Made by a program: the position numbers and the translations under genes. A DNA stretch of 64,000 nt from Ligula intestinalis (Eukaryota > Platyhelminthes > Cestoda > Diphyllobothriidea > Diphyllobothriidae). The notes beneath the pieces are model-generated. The model saw only the letters and a program-made list of their open reading frames with translations, had not been told where the DNA came from and searched no databases. The DNA lies in contig JAYGXS010000001.1 in assembly GCA_036362985.1 (NCBI GenBank), positions 35,944,847 to 36,008,846 on the forward strand, read 5' to 3'. Position 1 is the stretch's first letter. Each line of letters begins with the position of its first letter. Below are positions 1 to 10,238 of the stretch, piece after piece.

Positions 1-606
1 GGGGGGGAGGTGGGGGAGGAGGTCAATTAGCTGTCACTGGGATCGGAGGGGTCGGAGGGGCAATTATGTTGGTGTAGGCCCATTGTCTCCCTTCGCGGCA
101 CCCCTACGTATGGATTGGCAAAGTGGATGTTCACCCACCTCAAGTTCCTGGCGGTAGGCTCGACAACAACCGTGGCTTCTGCCAAACAGTTCCTTGAGCG
201 AATAAAGCATCTGAAGGTAGAACCTGATGAATCCATGGTATCCTTCGATGTTGTCTCACTGTTCACTTCCATCCCACAACAACTAGCAATTGATGTTGTC
301 GGACAACTTCTATCCGAACGCTACGATGACAGCGAGAAACCACTCAAGTCTGAACATCTGCTTGAACGTTTACGACATTGCCTCAAAACGTACTTCACAT
401 TTGGCGGACTAATGTATGAGCAGGTTAAAGACACTCCCATGGGCTCCCCCCTGTCAGGGCCCTCTACCGGGTGACAAGGCGGCATACTAATTGCTGTTCA
501 TGACCCCCAGCCCCGCGGACAGCTAATTCGCCTACACCAACATAATTGCCCCTCCGACCACTCCGATCCCAGTGACAGCTAATTGACCTCCTCCCCCACC
601 TTCCCC
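1..606. mobile_element. Penelope-like RT fragment flanked by inverted repeat arms
   Basis: Positions 1-80 and about 530-606 are inverted copies of each other, differing at only a few bases. Both carry the block reading ggtcaattagctgtcactgg on one strand. Between them lies a fragment of a Penelope-like reverse transcriptase on the + strand. The left arm may continue beyond the window edge. Penelope-like elements are known to carry pseudo-LTRs in direct or inverted arrangement, so this can be read as a truncated element between inverted pseudo-LTR pieces. No target duplication can be tested because the left end is cut off. Confidence 0.75.
100..457 (+). pseudogene. Penelope-like element reverse transcriptase, truncated
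   Basis: The frame reads from a TPTYGLAKW block through the RT core. DVVSLFTSIP is motif A with the first catalytic Asp, and TPMGSPLSG is the motif B type segment typical of Penelope-like RTs. The sequence breaks directly after GSPLSG, so the YxDD motif, thumb and GIY-YIG endonuclease are absent. The open frame runs on for a few codons to a stop at 472-474. Full PLE proteins are usually 700-900 residues and this keeps about 120. It cannot be active. The conserved spacing and motif order make the family call secure. The fragment lies inside two inverted arms, like the PLE fragment at 44515-45121. Confidence 0.8.
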
Positions 607-1054
607 CTTTCCATTTGCTGTTTCTACTCCCTTGATAACCTGACGATTTCTGACATTGGATTGGCCTTTGGCCACTATAATTATCCTCGTTTTTGGTTGC
701 TTTCTCATCTCTGAAGATGGACACCTGTAAGTGTTCGAAAGCTCAGAACGTTAAATCAATTGATCTGGTGCTCGACCTGCCTTCTTCCTCATCCATGCAA
801 GTACCTGGATCGCGAACCTTCGCATTCATTCGGAAACACTACGCTGATTTGAGCCACGTGCAGAATTGTAGACTTTGCTCCGAACGCTGAAATTATATAG
901 GTGCATCAATAGGGTAGTGCAGTATCATCAAGAGTGACCAAACGTACATTTAGGTTTTGGTTAGGACCTGTGATGAGCGTGGTGCAAGGCCTAATCCGTA
1001 AGCGGAATACTAATTGCTTCAGTATATTTCAGTGTATTTGAGGCAGATATGTGT
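607..1054. other. Intergenic, one hammerhead-like motif, otherwise unassigned
   Basis: Directly right of the inverted PLE unit. The only recognisable structure is the hammerhead-like core at 711-740. No convincing coding sequence is seen; the short frame 693-890 has no recognisable domain. Confidence 0.4.
711..745 (+). ncRNA. Hammerhead-ribozyme-like core (candidate)
   Basis: CTGAAGA (711-717) fits the hammerhead core CUGAnGA. After one extra U, GGACAC (719-724) can pair with GTGTTC (731-736) across a six-base loop. GAAA follows at 737-740. Penelope-like elements are known to carry hammerhead motifs, and a PLE fragment lies just upstream. I could not find convincing helices I and III, and the extra U before helix II is not canonical. 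It may be a degenerate or inactive copy. Confidence 0.35.
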
Positions 1055-1480
1055 GAGTTACCTTTGAGTTCCCTATTTGTACATGCGTGTCGTGACAGCA
1101 GAAAATTAGCATTTCAGTTTGTTGGTAATGCCAATTGACCTGAGCCATGAGCTGGAACATAGTTAAAAAGAACAGAGAGTGAAAAAAAACTCATCGGGAT
1201 TTTTAGGAGAAAAAACTATCGCTCTTGCGGGGGGGAAGGGGCATTGCAGAGGTCATCGGGATCATCACTGAACTGCGGAAGATGCGACAGGGTTGCGCAA
1301 ACAAAAAATATCAGCCAAGATCTTTGACAGTCTGCTGCGGATCGAACCCAGGGAGAACGTCTGGGGGCCGCCTAGACTACAGCCGCAAGGTTTGGCTGAC
1401 GGGATCTTCACGGTTCGCAGATAGTCAAGTAGGAAGACCGCGAAGACGTTTGCATGGCAATCATACTAATAGAGCGTAGG
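1055..1480 (+). repeat. Dispersed repeat R1, copy 1
   Basis: This segment shares a long, diverged match in the same orientation with 27510-28010. Shared blocks in order include ccctatttgtaca, cagcagaaaatt-type, gggatttttaggagaaaa, gtcgctctt-type, atcatcac, gacagtc/tgc and cgcagatag. The family is not identified and no coding domain is visible in either copy. Whether it is an LTR, a SINE-like repeat or part of a larger element is open. Confidence 0.6.
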
Positions 1481-1869
1481 CAATAGGGGGTGCATGAATT
1501 AAAATTGGTATAGTACTCACTGCTTGTTTAAAGACACGAATATGAGGCCGCTCTCTTATTACAGTTACCCGTATTTAAATTTCATGTTCATGCAAATGAC
1601 ATTAAGAAGCGCTAACTCTTTCCCGCTCTCCAGTATATGCGTTTCAGCTTAACATCCAAGATGATCTTATCTCGTGTTTGGAAGGAGTAAAGGAAGAAGG
1701 TAGTGTGACTAATGTGTAAGCACGGACGACTGGAATTATTTATTCCTCAGGACGTTGTCGTACAATACTATTGGAGGATATTAAAAAGACACCGATAGTT
1801 TTACGCCACAGAAACACAGCCGTGTAACAGACGACAGTTCCCAAACAGCACGCCTTCACGTTGGTGGAA
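1481..1869. other. No recognisable feature
   Basis: AT-rich spacer between repeat R1 and the jockey-like element. No open frame with recognisable similarity and no structural repeat seen. Confidence 0.4.
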
Positions 1870-1905
1870 CCGATTGTACCCATCTCCGGATAGACCCATC
1901 TTCAG

Positions 1906-3417
1906 ATGAACTCACCTCCGGACGGACCTATCTCCGGATGGACTACAGCAAAGAGCTGCACTTCTCTTACCCCCCCCCCTTACCAAAATTTGCCAGTATA
2001 CATGTTTCTATCTCTATCGTTTTTTTCGAGAATGGATCTTCCTCATCCGGCGAGGTTGATCCGAATCCTTCTTCTTATTGCCGGCGTCGAGCCCGATCCG
2101 GGACCTGCTCAAGGATCCATCAGATGGTCCTGTTCCACCTGCGCCAAGCAGATCTACCCAAACCAAACCTGTGTCTTGTGTGGGCCTTGCAATAACTGGC
2201 AACACTTCCGCGCAAGAGGCACTAATTGCTCGGATCTCACTTCCATCCACCAATACAGCGGCTCATCATACAGGTGCATAACCTGTCGTCATCCACGAAA
2301 TGGGCCGGCTCACACTCCTGGACCCTCACTGCCACCACCACCTATGCCGCGGTCCGCCACAACTCAGGCTGCCTCACAACAACCCTCAGTACCGCCGCCG
2401 CTTATGTCGCTGACCGTCCCAGACGCCTCACCACTTTCTGACCTCAAAATACTGCAGCTGAACTGTAATGGCCTTTCTGGTAAAACAGATGAGATCATTA
2501 AACTCCTCCATGATCATGACATCAAAATAGCTGCTCTCCAGGAGTCAAAGCTGTCAGCAAAGTTGAAGGTCCCACGTTTCCCGGGCTTCGCCGTCATTCG
2601 AAGAGACAGAGCTCGTAATGCCGGTGGTGAACAGGTCACTTTGGTTCACCAAAGTATCAACTACCAGGAGCTGACCTCTGCAGCAACATCCGCGGACTCG
2701 CCGCTGGAAGAACTCAAGGTACAAGTTACTATTGGACCGTCCAGTCTGACTGTCCATAACGTATACATTCCTCCACAAAGCAGTTGTGATGCCAACTTCA
2801 GACCATGAATAGTCCACATGCTAACGGGTGATTCGAAACTCATCTTGGGTGACTTCAATGCCCACGATGACTTATGGTTCTCTAACCTTTCCTGTACTAG
2901 AGGTGCCTCACTAGCCGAGGAGATCAACAACATTAACTTTGGGGTCCTCAACACGGATGGAACGTCCACGAGACTCCCTTATTCAGGTACTTGCGCTAGC
3001 CCGGACATTTCCATCGTCAATTGCGACCTATTACTATCTTCCTCATGGGACTGTCTATGTACACTGAGCTCTGACCACCTGCCGATAGTTATCACAATCA
3101 GCAAACATGCTTCCCCGATTCGTAACGCTCGCAAGTGCTTTATGAATCTACGTAAAGCCAACTGGCCCGGTTTCCTTAGTGAAACTGAGAATCTCTTTAA
3201 CTAGGCCCCTTTCCCTCCAGATGTTCGCCAAGGTGTGTCGATTTTCAACCACATCATGGATATTGCCTCTAAGCACAACATTCCCGCGGGCAAGGTCTTT
3301 GATCCCATCCCAGGATACCCTACCGATGCGGCCACCTTATCAAAAGAGCTTGACGACGCCCGAGCTCAAAACCCTCAGCACCCGTCGTTACCGGCCATGA
3401 CCTTAGAGATCTCCTGA
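1906..3417 (+). pseudogene. Non-LTR element N-terminal part: finger and APE endonuclease
   Basis: A likely start is the Met at 2032, opening MDLPHPARLIRILLLIAG. The 2A-like GVEPDPGP follows, then a PHD-like Cys/His cluster (SCSTC, CVLCGPC, RCITC; about 2126-2290). The APE-type endonuclease begins at LKILQLNCNGL (about 2440), with QESKL holding the conserved Glu. It continues with VHNVYIPP, then GDFNAHDDLW and SSDHLPIV, which carry the conserved Asp, Asn and Asp-His. Three stop codons in the same frame (TGA 2806, TAG 3202, TGA 3415) break it. All catalytic landmarks of the endonuclease remain readable, so decay came after full-length insertion rather than by 5' truncation. Confidence 0.85.
2041..2106 (+). 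other. 2A-like ribosome-skipping motif in retrotransposon ORF
   Basis: RLIRILLLIAGVEPDPGP ends at 2106. It matches the 2A layout, a hydrophobic stretch followed by xVExNPGP, except that Asn is replaced by Asp in the final NPGP. 2A-like motifs at the N-terminus of non-LTR ORFs are established in several invertebrate elements. The N to D change is expected to reduce or abolish skipping, but this was not tested. Confidence 0.6.
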
Positions 3418-3443
3418 CTGGTCAATGAACACAAGAGGACCAT

Positions 3444-5439
3444 ATGGCAAGAAAAGCTAGCCACTTTCTCCAGCCGCACCAACACCAGCAAGTTGTGGCA
3501 CCTGCTCCTTCCAACCAGGTTATCAAATTCAATGGTATACCGAAGAAGACCGACAGAGACATTGCCAACCAATTCAATGTGCAATTCACCACGGTTGCGG
3601 TCCATAAATCCTCGAAGAATTCGAGGATCGTCAAACACAGGTCGTGCAAACCTTTATTAGTGCCGCTCCAGTTCTCAGCTCATGATACCACAACCGTGAT
3701 TAAGCGTGCTAAGAACTCTAAGGCGTTTGGACCGGACGACATTACGATGGTACACCTAAAACACAGGCCCCAGAGGTGTCGCATTCTTAACCATGTGGTT
3801 TAATCTGTCTCTAGCCACGTGCCATATACCAGCTATCTGGAAAATGGCCCATATCCTCCCCAGCCACAAAGCAGGTAAAGACTCCGCTGTCTCTGGCAGT
3901 TACCGCCTGATCTCGCTTCTCAGCCCGGCCGTGAAAATACTTGAGCGTCTTATTCTCCCCTCGCTCAATAGACATGCCAACCTCCAAGAGCACCAACACG
4001 GTTTCAGAGCCTTCCACTCTACGACGTCAGCCCTACAACGTGTCACGGACCGCATTGCATGTGGTTTCCACAAAACGAAACCTGCGGACAGAACAGTAAT
4101 GGTCGCCCTCGACCTTACTAAAGCTTTTGACTCGGTTAACATTGACACCTTGATGACATCCCTCATGGATTCGTCTCTACCGAACGAGCTCTGCAGATGG
4201 CTGAACTGCTATCTCCGTGGCAGACAAACGCGAGTCGAATTCTCAGGCACGCTATCGAAAGCCCGCAACTCTAGGACAGGAGTTCCTCAAGGTTCTGTCA
4301 TTTCGCCATCGCTATTCAACATCTACATGGCTGACCTCCCGAATCCCCCCCCCTGAAGTCGAAATGGTGTCTTACGCTGATGACATCACCCTGCTGTCCT
4401 CTCACCCAAATTTTCGCATGGCTGCCGATGCCTTAAATAACTACATCCCCAGTTTAGTCCGGCACCTTGACGATAAGTAACTGAAGCTATCCGTGACCAA
4501 GTCCTCCCCAAAGAATACAAGTCACATCCTCCAATTAAGGTGGAGGGCGATGACATTTCCTTATTTCATTATCCTAAACTCCTGGGCCTCACTCTCGACC
4601 CGACGCTGGCTCTACACCGCCATGCTGACATCCAAGCCAGCAAAGCCAAAGCCAAGCTCAACATCCTAAAAGCCTTGGTAGTTTCTTCATGGGGCCAGGA
4701 CACTGAGACGTTAGTCACGACGTACCGGGCAACAGGCAAGGCAACGACTGAGCATGCATCAGCCATCTTTGCCCCACTGTTAAGCGATACCAGCTGGGCG
4801 AAAGTCCAACGCGTTGAGAACGCTGCTCTCCGCATCGCCACGGGCTGTGTTAACATGACCAATGTAGATAACCTGTATCAGGAAACTCAAGTCCTGCCTC
4901 TGAAGGTTCACTCCATCATGCAGGCAAAAATCTACATTGCGCAGTCTCATAACCCAGCACATCCGGGCAATCGCCTGTTAACGCGCCCCCCATCTGCTAG
5001 ACGCATGAAACAGTCTACCATAGACGCGTACAGCCCACATGCTTCGGTGCACCCCACTTATCTACCGATAACGGACCTCGTTAAGCGTATCCACACCGAA
5101 ACTGTTGAGCAAGCCATCAGCAGCTATAAACCCAACAGAGTCCTTAACGCTCCTCCGCCGGTCTCCGACGTCATGGCCAGAGAACGTAGGGCCAACCTGT
5201 CCAGAAACGGTAGAACCAGACTATCCCAGCTGCGTTCCGGCTTCTCCACGCTGCTGAATTCATTCAAAAGCCGTCTCACCTCATGCTTTGACAACGTCAA
5301 AGACAACTGTCCTGACTGCCTCCTGCCTTTCCACACAACATGCCACCTCTTCGACTGCCCAGCCAACCCTACGGACCTCACACCTGAGGACCTATGGCTT
5401 TGCCCAGACAAAGTCGCCGAATTCCTTCATCTTTCTTAA
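3444..5439 (+). pseudogene. Non-LTR element reverse transcriptase and C-terminal region
   Basis: Reading across frames: the linker KNSKAFGPDDITMVHLK (about 3710-3760) precedes the RT. Next come YRLISLLSPAVKILERLI, the HGFRAFHSTTSAL segment, and ALDLTKAFDSVN, which is motif A with the catalytic Asp. GVPQGSVISPSLFNIY is motif B and SYADDITLL (about 4372) is motif C with the YADD pair. The thumb region and a C-terminal CPDCLLPFHTTCHLFDCP cluster follow, ending at TAA 5437-5439. Frameshifts separate 3444-3803, 3793-4356, 4217-4480 and 4540-5439. The shift at 4350 sits in a run of eight C, a plausible slippage site. No RNase H domain is evident. Confidence 0.85.
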
Positions 5440-5570
5440 ACATTTTATACCTTTCTCTTTATTCTTTATTCCTTCATCTCTATCCCTTCATATTTCTTAA
5501 AAATTTTATAACATGTATTGCTGGCAAACTAGGTTAAGGGAGTAAGCTAGTACACCAACAACAACGACAG

Positions 5571-6028
5571 TTCAACTTTTGTTTCTAGCCATGTGTGCCT
5601 CGCCAATGTAGACGCAGGGATGCTGACTTGTGCGTCAATTAAAGTAATGGTTGGCTTGCATCGCATCTACCACACACTGCTCTTCATTACCTACTTGAGC
5701 TCGTCACCATGACAGAGGTAGGAAGACCGGGAGCGTTATCGGATAGAGGTGGCTGGTGGGGCATAAGCCTGCGTCCAGTCGTGCATTTCATGATGGGTAT
5801 AATTCTCCAACAACGTCTACCATCTCCCAATCTGACGCCGTTTGTGGGCCCAGCGTTTTTACCGCTTAGTCCGTTTTAGGAGCACCGATGAGTGATCCAG
5901 TCTGCATTTTTGGCGATCTTCCGTTGATTGTTTTTCCTACTTTGCTGACATTCAATGTGAGGTGCTTTTAAAATAAGCGCTAACTACCCTCTCCCATACT
6001 GTTACTTATAGCGGAATATAGCAGCTAC
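5571..6028. other. Upstream region of the PCYOX1-like gene
   Basis: Holds no recognised repeat. If a separate first exon with a signal peptide exists, it should lie here or further upstream, but I could not find one. No promoter motif can be supported. Confidence 0.3.
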
Positions 6029-6275
6029 ATGAAAAGCAGTTTATTTCCTGTAAATCTGTCTTTAGGGATCGTTGGCGGTGGACTGTGTGGTTGTGCTACC
6101 GCCTATTTTCTGCGTCAGTTGATGGGTCCAGCTGTAGCGATTACGCTTTTCGAAAAGTCTGGCCAGCTAGGAGGTCGCGTGAGATCGCAAAGGATTGGCG
6201 ACAATGTTTTCGAGCTCGGTGGCAGCATTTTCACTCGCGACAATAGATACATGAGCTCCTTAACCGATGCCTTTG
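6029..6275 (+). CDS. PCYOX1: Prenylcysteine oxidase 1-like, exon 1 (FAD-binding)
   Basis: First recognised exon of a flavoprotein thioether oxidase, the enzyme that degrades prenylcysteines to cysteine, a prenyl aldehyde and hydrogen peroxide, in lysosomes in animals. It encodes GIVGGGLCGCATAYFLR, the dinucleotide-binding GxGxxG motif. LFEKSGQLGGRV and FELGGSIFTRDNRYM follow, in the order known for the family. The donor is GTAAGT at 6276 and the exon ends in phase 1. Two starts are possible. The ATG at 6029 gives a short, non-signal N-terminus. Alternatively an acceptor at 6064-6065 (ctgtctttag) starts the exon at 6066, joined to an unseen signal-peptide exon. The family normally has a signal peptide, so the second is attractive. 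Residue numbers in the other exon entries assume the ATG. Confidence 0.85.
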
Positions 6276-8824
6276 GTAAGTGTGGTCATTCGCTTAACGT
6301 TTTTCACAACCGTTGTTTTTAATATTATGCTTAGATTTTCTGTTTACTTACATCTGTAATTTAGCTTTACGGGCGTCGATGTTTGTATTTATTTGTACAT
6401 GTATTTGATACGGCTGTGATCATACCCAATCTAGCACACTTCAATTTGCATGAGAGCTCTTGATGATTTTGAATACAGCCGGGTTCCCAACAGCCGCTCG
6501 GATTCTTTGTTCGAGGTTGTCTCCTCTAGCACTTTGGCTCAAGAACCTGACCACAAGGCAGTGGTGTTGGTGGCAAGCAAACCTATTAAATGGCGGTTCA
6601 CACTTGCGATGTCACAGTGTCGTCATTGGGACTTGCGGCATTTTGTAAGACAGTCGGTGCGCCAAATGTCAGCCCTCCGCGCCCTGGCAACACTGTTGCT
6701 GCTGGCCCGCGACTGCTTATTTGCCAGGCCCAGGAGCCTGCTTATTACACAGCTAACCTTCACTGAAGGCCGTTTCACTATCCGCCACTTTTGGACGCGC
6801 CAGGTAGCCAGCAGCTAGGTCAAGGGCTACCTCGTCTTCCCAGTGTATTTATTTTCGTTCTGCACGACAGATAATTGTAAATACCAGCGAGCATACGATT
6901 CCCAGGGTGCGGTCGAAAACGTTCCATTTTGAGTACGTAGAGGGAAATTTCCGTCCGTCAAATTCCTTTGTAATTAGTTCGGGAGGTAGATTACGATAAG
7001 GCTCAAATCGTTCTTAAAATGGTGGTGAACAATTTATGATTTTCAGTGTTTTCATTCCATTGCCCATAAATAAAGATTCTGTCATACGTGTTCACCAACT
7101 AAGGTATCTCTTAAAGGCATTTACCTCACCGGACATTCTTTCTTATGCATCCACCTTTTTGAGTCATGGTTTTAGAATCACCCAATAATGTCAAATAATT
7201 GCCGAGAAAAATGAACGTCCACAAAAAAAGTCAGAAATAAATATGCCCAAGATTAATTAAGACACTTTCTATAACAAGTCACGTCTGAAAAAAACGGCTA
7301 AAAAGGAAAACCCACTATTCTTCGTATATTGGAGCAGTTTGTTGGAATAGTTGTTTAACTTTAGGCCCCCTTCTATGGTCGCAAATGCACAACAAAGTGG
7401 CAGAATATATACTACGAGTTTGCAAAAGCTGCTAATCGTCTGCCCGTTCCGTTTCAAGTTTTACTTTTTTTTATAATAAACTGTTGATATAAAATGTTTG
7501 GATACCTTTAGATTACGACTTCCCAGAGAAAAGTGACGAAGTTTCGTGGGTGTTCATGTATGTGTTTGATTACGGTCTTTGTTTTTGGTGAAGTAAAAAA
7601 AACGAGAGTTGTACAAATTCATTGCTTAGTTTTATGGCGCAAAACGCAACAGATTTAAAACATGGAATTTTTAAAACTTAATCCGCTCTTCTTTACTCGA
7701 AAACAAGTTGATTTCTCATATTTGCATTTACCTGATTCTCATGAAGGAACATAAAAAAATTTCCGTTCGCTGAAAAGATAATTTAAACTTTCCTGGCTTA
7801 TATTCATGTTCGTTTATAGTACAACAGGCATAAAAAGGACATTTTGGTCCGCGGCATTTAGCAGTGTAAGACTTAACTTGGATATCAAGAAATGTTAGAT
7901 TTAGCTCCCGTTGACCCGCTTTTTCCCTTATTATAGTGGTCTGAACTGAAATCTTTTTTAGCAAACAGCATTTTAAGTCTCAAATCAATTCAATGAACAA
8001 AATAAACTCAAATGGCTGTTAAACCACCCTCAAATTTCGCTCTTAACATTTCATTATTTAAGTTACTTACTGTAGGTCAAATTATCTGTCTAGTCTGCTG
8101 CAACATATGGAAACCACCTTGTAGTTCAGGGAGTTAGAGTGTTGGCCGTGTTAAAGTCTGACCCTTGAGTTCAAATCACCCCTAAACGTGGTAGAGTTTT
8201 TCACGAAGGCGTAAACTGAATGATCTACTTATCCACTCCAACTTTATAGTTGCTGTGAAATATCGGGACTAGATTGAATAGAGTGTTCAAGAGCAGACTC
8301 CTCATGGTTGATCCACGTTTCCTGCAAACTCAGTGCCACAATACGAGCCGCAGCGATGGCCGCACGCAGTTCATCTTTAAAAAATGCTCAAACTAACCTC
8401 TTCATTCGGCCCATTGTTCGCATGAGCGTTAAGCGCGACCTGAGGCTCCCAGGGAGATTTTGCGAGTGAGGAGATCTTGTAGGTAAACGGTGGATTTTCG
8501 TAACATCCACCTCAACGTCTGGCATACAACTAAGTTCTCCAGGTTGTATTCGATACTCTTTTCATAATTTCATTGACATCAATCAAAGGTATGTTGGTGG
8601 GTGGTTAGTTTCTTTGCTCAAGGCTGCAGATATCAGCGATACCCACGCCACTACAGCACTCACAGCCAACTCTATAAAACCCATACCAGTACAACACCAC
8701 CCCACTCCGATGTGCTTCTGACTGTACTTGCATACAGACCCTCAATTGCCTCAACAAACCCTTCATACTGTTTCGTAACTCCGATTTCCCCACTATACAG
8801 TCTCATATGAATGCGTGTTTTCAG
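6276..8824 (+). other. PCYOX1-like intron 1
   Basis: About 2.5 kb, GTAAGT to TTTTCAG. A GC-rich open frame at 6450-6818 (122 codons) has no recognisable domain. A + strand tRNA-like segment lies near 8117-8216. The rest is AT-rich with nothing recognised. Confidence 0.7.
8117..8216 (+). repeat. tRNA-derived SINE fragment (diverged)
   Basis: Contains tgtagttcagggagttagagtg, resembling an A box, and ttgagttcaaatcacc, resembling a B box, at tRNA-like spacing. It has no intact acceptor stem and is not a functional tRNA gene. It resembles SINE A in sense orientation but is strongly diverged. Confidence 0.4.
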
Positions 8825-9011
8825 GGTTGGCAAAGAAAACCCACAACCTAGAAGAGTCTCCCATTGCCATTTATGGCGGCCATCAAAAGGTCTCCTTCAG
8901 TACTATCCAGAAACCTTGGATACTTGCCCAGATCGGCTTTGTTTGGCGCTATGGTCTGGACCTCTTCAAATTCCATCGGCATGTGTCATCTTTAGCGGAT
9001 TCCTTTGCAAA
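8825..9011 (+). CDS. PCYOX1: Prenylcysteine oxidase 1-like, exon 2
   Basis: Residues about 83-144 of the joined protein. The acceptor is tgttttcag at 8824. The first two bases complete the Gly codon opened by exon 1. The donor is GTGAGT at 9012, and the exon ends in phase 2. It encodes IAIYGGHQKVSFSTIQKPW followed by GFVWRYGLDLFKFHRHV. This corresponds to the segment in animal prenylcysteine oxidases with IYNGE...F and the VWRYG block, which leads into the central domain. Match quality and phase agreement make the exon secure. Confidence 0.88.
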
Positions 9012-9122
9012 GTGAGTTTTTGTTTTACGTACTATTTGATGTTTCGTTTAAAAAAGGAACTGCACTTGCTTCATGAAATGCTGACCGATATTCTGAAGTG
9101 TCTTTTCGAATAGAGAGGGTTT

Positions 9123-9274
9123 AGTAGTCTGGGTAGATAGTATTGCGGGCAAAGGCAGAGATAAGTAAAGCCAGTTTTACCCAACCCCAAGTAGTGCACC
9201 GTCAGAGGCTCGAACTCGTGACCTTTTTCATCAGAGTTTAACGCTCCAGCCGTTGAGTCACGAGCTCGTTTTGT
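9123..9274 (-). repeat. SINE B (tRNA-derived), copy 1
   Basis: On the minus strand a tRNA-like head reads gtgactcaacggctggagcg as A box and gagttcgagcctc as B box. It is followed by a body ending in a gccaatactatctacccag-type segment. The same layout recurs at 9820-10062, 10084-10238, 19915-20100, 41310-41500 and 56195-56300, which defines the family. Confidence 0.7.
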
Positions 9275-9305
9275 TGCCGCTTTAGGTCGGATGGTATTGA
9301 CACTC

Positions 9306-9480
9306 GTTGATGAGCGTTCACCTACCGCTAACGAAACTCACTTGTCCCGCTCTGTCTTGGGTCTCACTTTTGCGAAGACTCCTAGCCGCTACGGGTGCTG
9401 TCAGGGCCCACAGCAATGAGACCCAAGGTAGAGCGGGACAAGTGAGTTCCGTCAACGGTCGGTACTTGTCCATCAGAAGG
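9306..9480. repeat. Palindromic pair of SINE B-associated segments
   Basis: The left arm 9306-9373 and right arm 9413-9480 are inverted copies around a ~40-bp spacer. Each contains ctcacttgtcccgctct-type sequence. The same segment stands next to SINE B heads at 9830, 41519 and 56390, so it is part of that family's body. The arms differ at several positions, which argues against a recent assembly artefact. Confidence 0.75.
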
Positions 9481-9819
9481 GGTTCTTTGGGTGAGGTTGT
9501 AATATTGATTAGTATGCAGCTGTCCGTCTTGCCGGAGTACTGGATTTTGAATAAGCTCCTTTCCCGTCGCCGGTAAAACCTATACTCCAAAAAGTAAATT
9601 ATTTAAGTAGTATGCATTTTAATATTGATTTTCGATGCCTTTAAAAATTGAAATATATTTGATAAAAAAGCGGGTGCAAACATATTCTTTCTTGTAATAT
9701 TTATGGTAGCAAATTCCGACTTCCTTCAATTTTATTCTTTAGGAAATCATATGTAAAAGTTTTGAACACAATTTTGATTATGAGTTTTTTTTGGACCGTG
9801 AAATTTTGTCAAACAGCAA

Positions 9820-10062
9820 GGAGTCTGTCCTTGTCGATGAACGTTCACTGACCGCTAACGCAACTAACTTGTCTCGTTCTGCCTTGGATCTCATATCTCG
9901 GTTCCTGACAGCAGCCATAGCGGCTAGTAGGCTTAGGCAGATAGTATTGCCGACAGAGGCAACGAAGGCTGAAATGGACATTTATGACTTATTAGCTGTC
10001 GTCATATCCAATCCCGCGTGGTGCACCACCCGAGGCTCGAACTCGCGACCCTTTCTTCCGGC
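9820..10062 (-). repeat. SINE B copy 2, longer
   Basis: Includes the gatgaacgttcac-taccgctaacg body segment (from 9830), the ggcagatagtattgccgac junction near 9938, and the tRNA-like head ending ggctcgaactcgcgaccc near 10055. It forms an inverted pair with the + strand copy at 10084-10238, the two tRNA-like heads facing each other. Confidence 0.75.
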
Positions 10063-10083
10063 CTAAACCAACAAGAGAACGAG

Positions 10084-10238
10084 CTTGTAGATCAATGGTT
10101 AAGGGGCTAGACTCTGATCAAAAGGGTCGCGAGTTTGAGCCTCGGGTGGAGCACCAGTTGGGTCTGGGTAGGACTGGCTGACGACGGCTAATAAGCCAGA
10201 AATGGCCAATCCAGTCTTCCTTGTTTTTACTAGCAATA
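10084..10238 (+). repeat. SINE B copy 3, sense orientation
   Basis: Reads gcttgtagatcaatggttaag (A-box region) and gtcgcgagtttgagcctcg (B-box region). Body sequence follows with gacgacggctaataagcc. It is the inverted partner of the copy at 9820-10062. Confidence 0.75.

Larger units (their letters stand above)
1870..5570 (+). mobile_element. Jockey-like non-LTR retrotransposon, decayed
   Basis: One element can be read across several frames. It starts with a 5' leader holding short repeats of a ccatctccgga unit (about 1878-1937). A cysteine-rich finger, an APE-type endonuclease, a reverse transcriptase and a C-terminal CCHC-like segment follow. The 3' part ends in a T-rich tail and short tacaccaacaacaac sequence near 5570. 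In-frame stops at 2806, 3202 and 3415 and frameshifts near 3500, 3790, 4350 (in a C run) and 4480 make it inactive. Clade assignment to jockey/CR1-like elements rests on motif order and is approximate. The boundaries are estimates; no target duplication was found. Confidence 0.85.

Noticed and set aside
6450..6818. 122-codon open frame in intron 1
   Set aside because: GC-rich, no recognised domain, and no splice link to the host gene that preserves its frame.
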